This document shows, in pieces, positions 44,107 to 51,485 of a stretch of DNA of 64,000 nt. This DNA comes from Eshraghiella sp964405265 (GTDB taxonomy: Bacteria; Bacillota; Clostridia; Lachnospirales; Lachnospiraceae). The notes under the pieces were generated by a model. That model had not been told where the DNA came from, ran no database searches, and saw only the letters and a program-made list of their open reading frames with translations. The stretch lies in NCBI GenBank assembly GCA_964405265.1, contig CAYONC010000006.1:1-64000 (forward strand), in the 5' to 3' direction. Position 1 is the first letter of the stretch. Each line of letters begins with the position of its first letter. The position numbers were made by a program, and so were the translations under genes.

Positions 44107-45462
44107 TTATTCCGATTCCTCCCGGTCTTCCGTTATAGTTGAATTATCCGTTGTTTCAGTTTCTGTTGTCTCAGGTTCCGTTGTTTCAGGCTCCGTCGGC
44201 TTTTCCATTACATTCACGGTAAGATACATGTCTTTTTCAATCTTATATCCTTCATCATTGACTGCATTAAGGTCTATTTTTATTTTATGTGTTCCTATGT
44301 TCTTTCCTGCAACGGAAACGGTAGGATAAAAATCTGCCACGGTAAGCTTTTCAACAACCTCCCGGTTTCCTACCGCATATACGATTATGCCTGCATTTTC
44401 CCTTACTATATCGTAATCATATAAGTCTTTCGCACCCTTCAGCTCTATATTCTCATAAGGTATTCTTATTCCGACTCTTCTTGCAACCTTGATTTCAAGC
44501 TCAAAAACCTTTGATTCCGATACAATCTTATATCCGTTCGGAACATATTTTGAAATATCCGTTCTGTATGTCGTATCTTCCGATATACCTTCTATGTTAA
44601 ATTCATCTTCAGGAATGTCTATTGACGAAAACGCATCAAGCTTTTCTTTCTCGGCAGCCACGCATATGCGTACCATGGATGCATTTTTATCCGTTACAAC
44701 ATATCCGTCCGCAGGATTTCCCGTAATGCCGTAATTTACGTCAATCCATTTTACGGGAAGCATGGTTATGTTAATCTGTGCCTTTTTCCTGCTCAGCTCA
44801 AGAAGATCCGTCTTTACTTCTTTTCCGTTTGAATCATACAGCTTCAGGCTTACATCCTCGGTAATATTATGTGACATATCCGATATGTCATAATATGCAA
44901 CAACCCTGCTTATCGAATTAACGGTTTTTTCCGCTCCCGTTATGTTCACCGTTGCCGGCGATACATATCCTTCACCGACAACATATCCTTCTGCCGGAGA
45001 ACCGTTATATTCCAGTTCTATCGAAAAGTCCTTGCTTGCCTTATTATCAATCAGCAGTTTTATATATTCGCTTTTTTTGGAAACAATGTCAACCTGGTTA
45101 GCCACGTCCGCTTTTTCACATCTGACTTTTATTTTTGCGCTGTCCGATACAAGTGATGTTTCACTAAGGTCAGCGTATGCATAAAAGTCAGAAGCTTCAA
45201 GACTTTCCGCCACGGAGCTCGGTGCCTTAATGGTAATGCTCACCGTTGAACCCGACTGCACGGCATATGTATAACCTTTTTCCGTAAGGCTTGATTCATT
45301 AAGCAATACAACTTCTATCCCTGTTATGGTCCTGGTTCTTCTCGGATCATCCACATTGACAATGACAATCCATATAAAAACGGCAAGAATAACCGAAAGA
45401 ATCTTGAGCCACAGATTGTGAAGAATAAAATCTTTAATTTTCGCTATTTTGATGCTTTTCAC
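44107..45462 (-). CDS. cdaR: YbbR-repeat protein CdaR (regulator of CdaA)
   Basis: This roughly 451-residue protein has an N-terminal transmembrane helix (LWLKILSVILAVFIWIVIVNV) followed by four YbbR-type beta repeats outside the membrane (recurrent GYTYAVQSGSTV, GYVVGEGYVSP, GYVVTDKNASM, DYDIVRENAGI phases). It ends in a T/E/P-rich tail (EPETTEPETTETETT). It binds and modulates the cyclase CdaA in relatives. GTG at 45462, with AAGGGGG 9 bases upstream, is preferred. The longer ATG at 45504 would overlap cdaA by 71 bases instead of 29. Confidence 0.88.
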   Translation of the reverse strand: MKSIKIAKIKDFILHNLWLKILSVILAVFIWIVIVNVDDPRRTRTITGIEVVLLNESSLTEKGYTYAVQSGSTVSITIKAPSSVAESLEASDFYAYADLSETSLVSDSAKIKVRCEKADVANQVDIVSKKSEYIKLLIDNKASKDFSIELEYNGSPAEGYVVGEGYVSPATVNITGAEKTVNSISRVVAYYDISDMSHNITEDVSLKLYDSNGKEVKTDLLELSRKKAQINITMLPVKWIDVNYGITGNPADGYVVTDKNASMVRICVAAEKEKLDAFSSIDIPEDEFNIEGISEDTTYRTDISKYVPNGYKIVSESKVFELEIKVARRVGIRIPYENIELKGAKDLYDYDIVRENAGIIVYAVGNREVVEKLTVADFYPTVSVAGKNIGTHKIKIDLNAVNDEGYKIEKDMYLTVNVMEKPTEPETTEPETTETETTDNSTITEDREESE

Positions 45463-46327
45463 TTTCTTCTGCCCCCTTCTTCCAGAGTTTGTATCTTGTG
45501 ACATCTATGGATTTCTTCCTGATAAACGTAAGTTTTTTTCTAAGATATTCCGCATCCACGGCTCTTATTATCTCTCCCGCTATTGCAATGGATACGCTTC
45601 CCGTTTCCTCGGATACGACAATGGTAAGTGAATCAGTCACTTCAGAAACTCCAACTGCGGCACGGTGCCTTGTTCCAAGCTCTTTGCTTATATGCATATT
45701 ATCCGACAGCGGCAGATAACACGTTGCCGCAGCTATTCTGTCTCCGCGTACGATTATCGCACCATCATGAAGCGGTGTATTATGTTCAAATATATTGATA
45801 AGAAGCTGACTTGAAACAAGTGCATCAAGAGGTATTCCCGTCTTCTCATAATCCGCAAGTATGTTATCCTGTTCTATCACTATAAGGGCACCCGTTTTAT
45901 TCCTGCCAAGCTCATAGCACGCTTTAACAAGCTCATTAACGGTATTTTCGCTGAACCGTTCACCTTTATTTTTCTTATCGCTGAACGGGAGTATTTTTTT
46001 AAAATATTTTCTCTGTCCTATCTGCTCAAGTGCTTTTCTGAGTTCCGGCTGGAATATGATTACAAGCGCTATAATTGCTATATTAATCACTTTCTCCGCA
46101 ATCCACAATATTGTCGTAAACTCAAAAATATTGGCAATCAGAAGACATACTATAATGACGATTATGCCCTTTAACAGTGTATATGCCCTTGTAGTCTTTA
46201 CCCAGAGGATAAATTCATACAGAAAAAGTGCAAGTATCAGTATCTCAAATATATTGGCCACTCTTAACGATCTCGGAATATATACATTGCTTATATATTC
46301 ATCTATAAAATTACTTATTGCACTCAT
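45434..46327 (-). CDS. cdaA: Diadenylate cyclase CdaA (c-di-AMP synthase)
   Basis: This 297-residue protein makes c-di-AMP from two ATP. Seen: three N-terminal membrane segments (about 25-40, 52-68, 76-92), a short linker helix, and the DAC domain with catalytic DGA (188-190, in LHDGAIIV) and RHR (220-222, in GTRHRAAVG), plus GNRKTGALIVIE-like strand GRNKTGALIVIEQD. The length is somewhat above average because of a polar tail. It is followed by cdaR and glmM in the usual order. c-di-AMP controls potassium and osmolyte transport and cell-wall balance in Firmicutes. Confidence 0.96.
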   Translation of the reverse strand: MSAISNFIDEYISNVYIPRSLRVANIFEILILALFLYEFILWVKTTRAYTLLKGIIVIIVCLLIANIFEFTTILWIAEKVINIAIIALVIIFQPELRKALEQIGQRKYFKKILPFSDKKNKGERFSENTVNELVKACYELGRNKTGALIVIEQDNILADYEKTGIPLDALVSSQLLINIFEHNTPLHDGAIIVRGDRIAAATCYLPLSDNMHISKELGTRHRAAVGVSEVTDSLTIVVSEETGSVSIAIAGEIIRAVDAEYLRKKLTFIRKKSIDVTRYKLWKKGAEESEKHQNSEN

Positions 46328-46348
46328 GTGTCCACTTCCATTCTGATT

Positions 46349-47344
46349 TTATTCCGTTTCCCCGGTATCTTCAGTCTCATCATAGCTTTCCGTATGAATC
46401 ATTCCCTTATCATCCTGAAGGGTATTTATCTTCTTAACGGTAACATTCCTTCCGCTTACTGATATCTTGGGAACCGCTTTTACATAATAATAATAGTCAT
46501 TATCTTCAAACTGAACATATTCCGTTGATGAATAATCCACGGAAAAAATAAACAGATGCATTACAAGTCCGGTCAGTATGGCAAGAACAGTTCCGCCGAT
46601 AAGTCCCGGAATGCTGAAATCCACCATAAGCAGTGAAAGCGAAACAATAATTACGATAGCATCCGTAACACTTCCGGCAATAATTGCTATGAGCCATGAG
46701 TAGTTAACAGACAGTCTCCTTATCATGTATATCATCATAATTGCTATTGAAAAAGACACAACAATAATAATAAGCTCCTTGTTATTAATTACGTTATTGA
46801 AAATAAACGTAATGTTCTGAAGTGCACTGTCAGCATCAAGTGTAGCTATTGCCGTAGAATAATGATGTGCAAAATCAATCAGATAGTATATGAATGTTCC
46901 GCAGATTACGGGGATAATTCCCGTAATTCCTACTGTAAGAGCCGCAATAACGGGAACCACATAAGGAATCTTCATGCAGAACAGCAGCGGTGTTATTATC
47001 ATAAGAAATCCTGTTGACGGTGCAAACCTGAAATACAGCAGATATACTATAAGCATTACAAGAGTAGCCACAAGTGCCAGCTCTATTGACATTCCAAAGA
47101 GCTGGACTACCGTAAGAACCGTTGCACACAATACCGTTACGTTAACAGGAACAAATGCACATATAAGTCCTGCCGCAAAACATATTACCGGACTTGACAA
47201 AAGTTCATTGGTTCCTATAAACCTTCCTATAAGCAGAAATGACACAAATGCCATGATAAATTTCATGACATAATTGACATATATTCCTGCCTTAGCATAA
47301 AAAAGCATTAGTTTTTCCTTAAAAGCCAAAACTGCCGTTAACAA
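46349..47344 (-). CDS. Polytopic membrane protein of unknown function upstream of cdaA
   Basis: This 331-residue protein has about nine hydrophobic segments (residues 20-275) and a charged cytoplasmic C-terminal tail with a run of acidic residues and tyrosines (EDNDYYYYVKAVPKISV). I recognise no named domain. The start appears to be TTG at 47344, supported by GGAGG about 10 bases upstream. It is 21 bases upstream of cdaA, so it may belong to the c-di-AMP module as a transporter or regulator; that is inference from position. Confidence 0.6.
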   Translation of the reverse strand: MLTAVLAFKEKLMLFYAKAGIYVNYVMKFIMAFVSFLLIGRFIGTNELLSSPVICFAAGLICAFVPVNVTVLCATVLTVVQLFGMSIELALVATLVMLIVYLLYFRFAPSTGFLMIITPLLFCMKIPYVVPVIAALTVGITGIIPVICGTFIYYLIDFAHHYSTAIATLDADSALQNITFIFNNVINNKELIIIVVSFSIAIMMIYMIRRLSVNYSWLIAIIAGSVTDAIVIIVSLSLLMVDFSIPGLIGGTVLAILTGLVMHLFIFSVDYSSTEYVQFEDNDYYYYVKAVPKISVSGRNVTVKKINTLQDDKGMIHTESYDETEDTGETE

Positions 47345-47366
47345 TTTTACAATTCCTCCGCAAAAT

Positions 47367-47771
47367 TTAATTTTTCTTCTTTCTGTCAGCCTTATTAAGC
47401 TGATAAATCTTCTGGAGTCTGCCCTGATATACCCTGATTCCGTTTTCAGCTACGGTATATCTGTGGGAATATACAAAATATCCTGCAACAAGAAACACTG
47501 CCATCATCAGTATATATGTCATAACCAGTAATATTACCAGAACGGTATAATTAGTATCGGTAAGATGATTGATTATATATTCAAAATTATAACATGCCGT
47601 CAGAAACAGTATAAGAAAATATGCCGCCGTTACCGCAATAGCCGTAAGCCACATGTTAAGGCTTACATAATCCCTCCTGTAATACTTTGATTTCGGTATA
47701 TCCTCCGTCCCTTCATGCCTTAAATACATGGCAGTTCTTGCCATGAGTCTGACTTTTCTTTTATTAATCAT
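47367..47771 (-). CDS. Small two-helix membrane protein, first gene of the cdaA array
   Basis: This 134-residue protein has a basic N-terminus (MINKRKVRLMARTAMYLR), two transmembrane helices (about 43-66 and 76-100) and a basic C-terminal tail. No family was recognised. ATG at 47771 has AGGAGG 5 bases upstream, and a good promoter lies just before it. Both ends are probably cytoplasmic. It leads the 47.8-26.4 kb array. Confidence 0.6.
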   Translation of the reverse strand: MINKRKVRLMARTAMYLRHEGTEDIPKSKYYRRDYVSLNMWLTAIAVTAAYFLILFLTACYNFEYIINHLTDTNYTVLVILLVMTYILMMAVFLVAGYFVYSHRYTVAENGIRVYQGRLQKIYQLNKADRKKKN

Positions 47772-47798
47772 ACAAACCTCCTGAATGTACAAAATCGC

Positions 47799-47828
47799 AT
47801 TGTATAATTATAACACAGTCATTGTTAA
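47799..47828 (-). promoter_or_regulatory. Promoter of the cdaA/polysaccharide array
   Basis: TTAACA (47823-47828), 18 bases, TACAAT (47799-47804) on the minus strand; a TATAAT also lies within the spacer. An AT-only hairpin (TTAATAA/TTATTAA, 47844-47861) overlapping the preceding stop codon is a weak terminator for the upstream gene. Confidence 0.55.
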
Positions 47829-47843
47829 ATTACGAATACAAAA

Positions 47844-48815
47844 TTAATAAAAAATTATTAACTGTGCATGACTTCCCTGCTCCGCGGCAACTGCCGGTCT
47901 TATATACACCAGATGTCCTTCCGACATAACTGCCGTATTGTTTTCCGCATGAATAAACTTTTCAAACACACTGTCATATTCGCCCGGAATAATTACCTTT
48001 AAAAGCTCCTTAACTGCATAATCATGCCCTGTCGTTCTGGTCTGCACATGTATCAGAAGCGAATCATCCTCAATAATTGCCTGACCGAGATAATTTCCGT
48101 CTTCCCCGTAAATATACACATTATCCTGACGAAGAGTATACCCGGCTTCTCCTGTTACTGCGGCTATTTTAGATTTATAATCCGGCTTCTCCGTCTGTGC
48201 CTCAGTCGGTCTCTCCGTCTGTGCCTCAGTCGGTCTCTCCGTCTGTATCTCAGTCGGTCTCTCCGTCTGTATCTCAGTCGGTTTCTCTGTCTGTGTCTCT
48301 GTCGGTCTCTCCGTCTGTATCTCAGTCGGTCTCTCTATCTGTGTCTCTGTCGGCTTCTCCGTCTGTACCCCGGTCGTCTTCTCTGTGTATTCTTCTGTTT
48401 CTGCTTCAAAGGTTTCCGTCGGTTCTTCCGCTGAAACACCTTTTATAATCAGGGAATCCGAATAAATTCCGCTTGTTGCCGTAACAAATGCCATTCCTTC
48501 TCCGACCACCCTGACATAACCATCGCTGCTTACCATAACAATACTTTCATCTGACGACTTCCATACAACGGCATCCGAAAATTCTCCGCCGGCTGATACT
48601 ATGTTAAGTTTAAATTCCGTTCCTACATGATAGCTTGCATCCACAGCTGCTATTTTTATATAACCCGCATATTCTGCGGTATTGTCTGATGTATGATTTT
48701 CTTCCGTTAATATTACGTCGTCTTTTTTTCCATGATTCTTTTTCAGAAGAATTACAGATGTCACGATTATTGTCAATATTAAAATTATTACTGTTACAAT
48801 TATTTTTTTCTTCAT
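47844..48815 (-). CDS. Secreted/anchored Big2-domain protein with TE(K/R)PTE repeat
   Basis: This 323-residue surface protein has an N-terminal helix (about 4-23, followed by KKNHGKK), a bacterial Ig-like group 2 domain (about 50-128: VVWKSSDESIVMVSSDGYVRVVGEGMAFVTATSG), an octapeptide repeat linker (about 150-212) and a C-terminal domain of about 100 residues that I do not recognise. The Big2 motif is common in surface adhesion proteins. No LPXTG or cleavage site is visible, so it is probably tethered by its helix. It is monocistronic. Confidence 0.7.
   Translation of the reverse strand: MKKKIIVTVIILILTIIVTSVILLKKNHGKKDDVILTEENHTSDNTAEYAGYIKIAAVDASYHVGTEFKLNIVSAGGEFSDAVVWKSSDESIVMVSSDGYVRVVGEGMAFVTATSGIYSDSLIIKGVSAEEPTETFEAETEEYTEKTTGVQTEKPTETQIERPTEIQTERPTETQTEKPTEIQTERPTEIQTERPTEAQTERPTEAQTEKPDYKSKIAAVTGEAGYTLRQDNVYIYGEDGNYLGQAIIEDDSLLIHVQTRTTGHDYAVKELLKVIIPGEYDSVFEKFIHAENNTAVMSEGHLVYIRPAVAAEQGSHAQLIIFY
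48183..48362. repeat. 24-bp tandem repeat coding for TE(K/R)PTE(T/I/A)Q
   Basis: About seven and a half imperfect 24-base units in the Big2 protein gene. Units differ mainly at K/R and T/I/A codons. The array is in frame and can vary in length without breaking the protein. Confidence 0.9.
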
Positions 48816-48924
48816 ATCAGGCTCCGCTAAATTTATATTTGTATATTATTATAATTTCTCTTATATTTCAATAGGTTTTCGCCTGCAGCGGTGTGATGCT
48901 TCAGACTTATATGTTAAATAAAAA

Positions 48925-48948
48925 AGGTTCTGCCTTCCGGCAGAACCT
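48925..48948 (-). terminator. Terminator of the acpP-fabH-fabF operon
   Basis: AGGTTCTGCC (48925-48934) and GGCAGAACCT (48939-48948) form a perfect 10-bp stem with a 4-base loop, followed on the minus strand by TTTTTTATTT, just after fabF. Confidence 0.9.
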
Positions 48949-48953
48949 GATTT

Positions 48954-50183
48954 CTAACTGTACTTCTTAATTATTATGCTTGCATTATGTCCTCCAAATC
49001 CAAGAGAATTTGACATTGCATATTCCATTTCGCATTTTCTTCCTTCATTGGCAACTATATCCAGGTCACACAGTTCGTCTTTTTCCCTGTAATTAATCGT
49101 TGCCGGAACATATCCTTCCTTCACTGCAAGCGTTGTTATTATTGCTTCAACTGCCCCGCTTGCCCCTAAAAGATGTCCTGTCATTGATTTGGTTGAACTG
49201 ATCAGCACTCTATCCGCCGCCGGACCGAATGCACTCTTTACCGCCATGGTCTCCACTTTATCATTCATCGGTGTGGATGTCCCGTGTGCATTTATATACT
49301 TAATGTCTTCCGGATGTATTCCTGCATCTTTCATAGCATCCGTCATGCATTTTGCAGCACGACTTCCGTCTTCAAGAGGTGCCGTTATATGATGTGCATC
49401 ACAATTTGTTCCGTATCCGGCTATCTCACCGTATATTTTTGCATTTCTTCTTAATGCGTGTTCAAGCTCTTCCAGCACAAGGATACCTGCCCCTTCTCCA
49501 AGTACAAAACCGCTCCGTTCCCTGTCAAAGGGTATTGAAGCACGATTAGGATCATCTGACCTTGTAAGTGCCTTAGAGGTTGTAAATCCGCCTATTACAA
49601 GCCTGTTCACACTTGCTTCGGTTCCTCCGCACAGCATTACATCCGCATATCCGTCACGTATATGTCTGAAACCGTCTCCGACTGCATTGGTTCCGCCGGC
49701 ACATGCAGTAACGGAGCATGAACACATTCCCTGAAAGTTATGTTTTATGGCAATTCTTCCTGCCGCCATATTAGAAATTACAGCCGGAATCAGATATGGT
49801 GACACTCTGTCAAAGCCCTTTTCCTGTCCCTTCTCAAATTCCCTGCATATTGTTTCAATTCCGCCTATACCGCTTGAAACAATTACACCACAGCGGTCTT
49901 CTTCTCCCTCAACGGAAATGCCGGAGTCCGCCATCGCCTCATCCGATGCAATAAGTCCGTATGCTGAAAACAAATCCATCTTTCTCAAATCATGATTATC
50001 CACAAGTTCTTCAAGCGGAAGATTTTTAACCTCTGCCGCAACCTTAACTTTCCTGTCGGAGGCATCATATTTTGATATAAAGCCAATTCCGCAGCGTCCT
50101 TCAAGGATTCCTTCCCACATTTCCTTTACATTATTTCCAATTGGCGTAACAGCTCCCATACCTGTAATAACTACTCGTCTCAT
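48954..50183 (-). CDS. fabF: 3-oxoacyl-ACP synthase II
   Basis: This 409-residue condensing enzyme elongates acyl-ACP with malonyl-ACP in fatty acid synthesis. Seen: MRRVVITGMGAVTPIGN, the nucleophile in SVTACAGGTNA (C161), the two catalytic histidines in NAHGTSTPMND and STKSMTGHLLGASGA, and the closing LGFGGHNASIIIKKY. The length is standard. AAGGAG lies before the ATG. It is the last gene of a three-gene operon with acpP and fabH. Confidence 0.96.
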   Translation of the reverse strand: MRRVVITGMGAVTPIGNNVKEMWEGILEGRCGIGFISKYDASDRKVKVAAEVKNLPLEELVDNHDLRKMDLFSAYGLIASDEAMADSGISVEGEEDRCGVIVSSGIGGIETICREFEKGQEKGFDRVSPYLIPAVISNMAAGRIAIKHNFQGMCSCSVTACAGGTNAVGDGFRHIRDGYADVMLCGGTEASVNRLVIGGFTTSKALTRSDDPNRASIPFDRERSGFVLGEGAGILVLEELEHALRRNAKIYGEIAGYGTNCDAHHITAPLEDGSRAAKCMTDAMKDAGIHPEDIKYINAHGTSTPMNDKVETMAVKSAFGPAADRVLISSTKSMTGHLLGASGAVEAIITTLAVKEGYVPATINYREKDELCDLDIVANEGRKCEMEYAMSNSLGFGGHNASIIIKKYS

Positions 50184-50206
50184 TGCTGCTCCTTTTTGTA
50201 TATTTA

Positions 50207-51145
50207 TCAGGTTTCAACAATCATGCCTGCCCACGTAAAACCGGCACCGAATGTCACCAGTAAAAGCTTCTGTCCCTGTTTCAAAAGTCCTGCTTCATGC
50301 ATTTCATCAAGTGCTATCGGAATTGTTGCAGCCGAAGTATTACCGTAACTGCCTATGTTTTTGAAAATTTTCTCTTCCGGAACGCCTAATTTCCTGCATA
50401 CACTGTCTATAATACGTTCATTCGCCTGATGACATACCACATAATCTATTTCATCCATCGAAATTCCGGACATTTCAAGCACTTCCTTTGCAGCCTCTCC
50501 CATTCTCCTGACTGCATTCTTAAAAACCTTCTGTCCATCCATGAATACCGTCGCTTTTCCCATATTCTGTCCCGTGCATCCTAAGACATCAAGCATGCCT
50601 TCAGAGCCGAGGACCGAGTACAGCTCACTATCAGACTTTAATTTAACCACCGTGGCGCCGGCTCCGTCTCCAAACAGAATACAGGTATTCCTGTCTTCCA
50701 TGTCCAGTCTTGATGATATCTGTTCCGAACCGATAACCAGTGCATATGGTGCAGCCATGCTTCCAAGCATGGAAGCGGCTATTCTCAGACTGTATACATA
50801 TCCGGCACACGCAGCATTAATGTCAAATGACGGTATATCCGTTCTGAGTCCAAGCCTTTCATGCAATATGCATGATACGGATGGTGCCGCATAATCAGGT
50901 GTAAAGGTTGCCACAATAAGCATTCCTATCTCTGATTTATCTATGCCTGCATTGTTTATTGCCCGTACTGCTGCAGCATATGCCAGATCGGTATTGGACT
51001 CATCCACGCAGAAATGTCTCTGTCTGATACCGGTTTTGGTTGAAATCCATTCATCACTTGTGTCAACCATCCTGCTTAAATCTTCATTAGTAATGACTTT
51101 GTCCGGCACTGCACTTCCGGTTGCCACTATCTGTATACCTGTCAT
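50207..51145 (-). CDS. fabH: 3-oxoacyl-ACP synthase III
   Basis: This 312-residue initiator condenses acetyl-CoA (or another primer) with malonyl-ACP. Seen: the Cys nucleophile in DINAACAGYVYSL (C113), the His in VCHQANERI and the Asn in GNTSAATIP, giving the C-H-N triad of FabH. SDEWISTKTGIRQRH, the N-terminal signature, is also present. GAGGATAGGA precedes the ATG. Primer preference (straight or branched) cannot be read by eye. Confidence 0.96.
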   Translation of the reverse strand: MTGIQIVATGSAVPDKVITNEDLSRMVDTSDEWISTKTGIRQRHFCVDESNTDLAYAAAVRAINNAGIDKSEIGMLIVATFTPDYAAPSVSCILHERLGLRTDIPSFDINAACAGYVYSLRIAASMLGSMAAPYALVIGSEQISSRLDMEDRNTCILFGDGAGATVVKLKSDSELYSVLGSEGMLDVLGCTGQNMGKATVFMDGQKVFKNAVRRMGEAAKEVLEMSGISMDEIDYVVCHQANERIIDSVCRKLGVPEEKIFKNIGSYGNTSAATIPIALDEMHEAGLLKQGQKLLLVTFGAGFTWAGMIVET

Positions 51146-51170
51146 ATCCTATCCTCACCAATTCCGGTTA

Positions 51171-51395
51171 TTATACCAGACTTTCCACGAAATCAACTAT
51201 ATCCTTAACTGTTTTAAGATCTGAAATTTTATCCTCAGGTATCGTAATATCAAATTCCTCTTCTATTGACATACATAATTCAACCGCATCAAGTGAATCC
51301 GCACCCAGATCATCTATAAGGCTTGCATCCATTGTAATAATGTCTTCTCCGCAGCTTAATGTACCGTTAATGATTTCTCTGATTTTTTCAAACAT
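51171..51395 (-). CDS. acpP: Acyl carrier protein
   Basis: This 74-residue acidic protein has the phosphopantetheine attachment motif DLGADSLDAVEL (S34) and helix III EEEFDITIPEDKISDL. It carries growing acyl chains. GGAG lies 8 bases before the ATG. It is the first gene of acpP-fabH-fabF, behind a strong promoter. Confidence 0.97.
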   Translation of the reverse strand: MFEKIREIINGTLSCGEDIITMDASLIDDLGADSLDAVELCMSIEEEFDITIPEDKISDLKTVKDIVDFVESLV

Positions 51396-51450
51396 CTTAA
51401 TTTCTCCTATTGTGTGTTTTTACTACGTCCGTAAACGCAGTTTGAGTTGT

Positions 51451-51479
51451 ATTTTATACATAAACAATCATACTGTCAA
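51451..51479 (-). promoter_or_regulatory. Strong vegetative promoter of acpP-fabH-fabF
   Basis: Consensus TTGACA (51474-51479), 17 bases, TAAAAT (51451-51456) on the minus strand, only 6 bases after the stop codon of the EAL gene. No clear FapR or FabT operator was recognised. Confidence 0.75.
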
Positions 51480-51485
51480 GTTATT

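Noticed and set aside
48183..48362. CRISPR array
   Set aside because: The repeats are contiguous, without spacers, and encode protein in frame; the same holds for 61550-61753 and 63503-63610.
48197..48448. Plus-strand frame coding for SVSPSVSQ-type repeats
   Set aside because: It is the complement of the TE(K/R)PTE repeat in the Big2 protein gene; no ribosome site and repeat-only composition.
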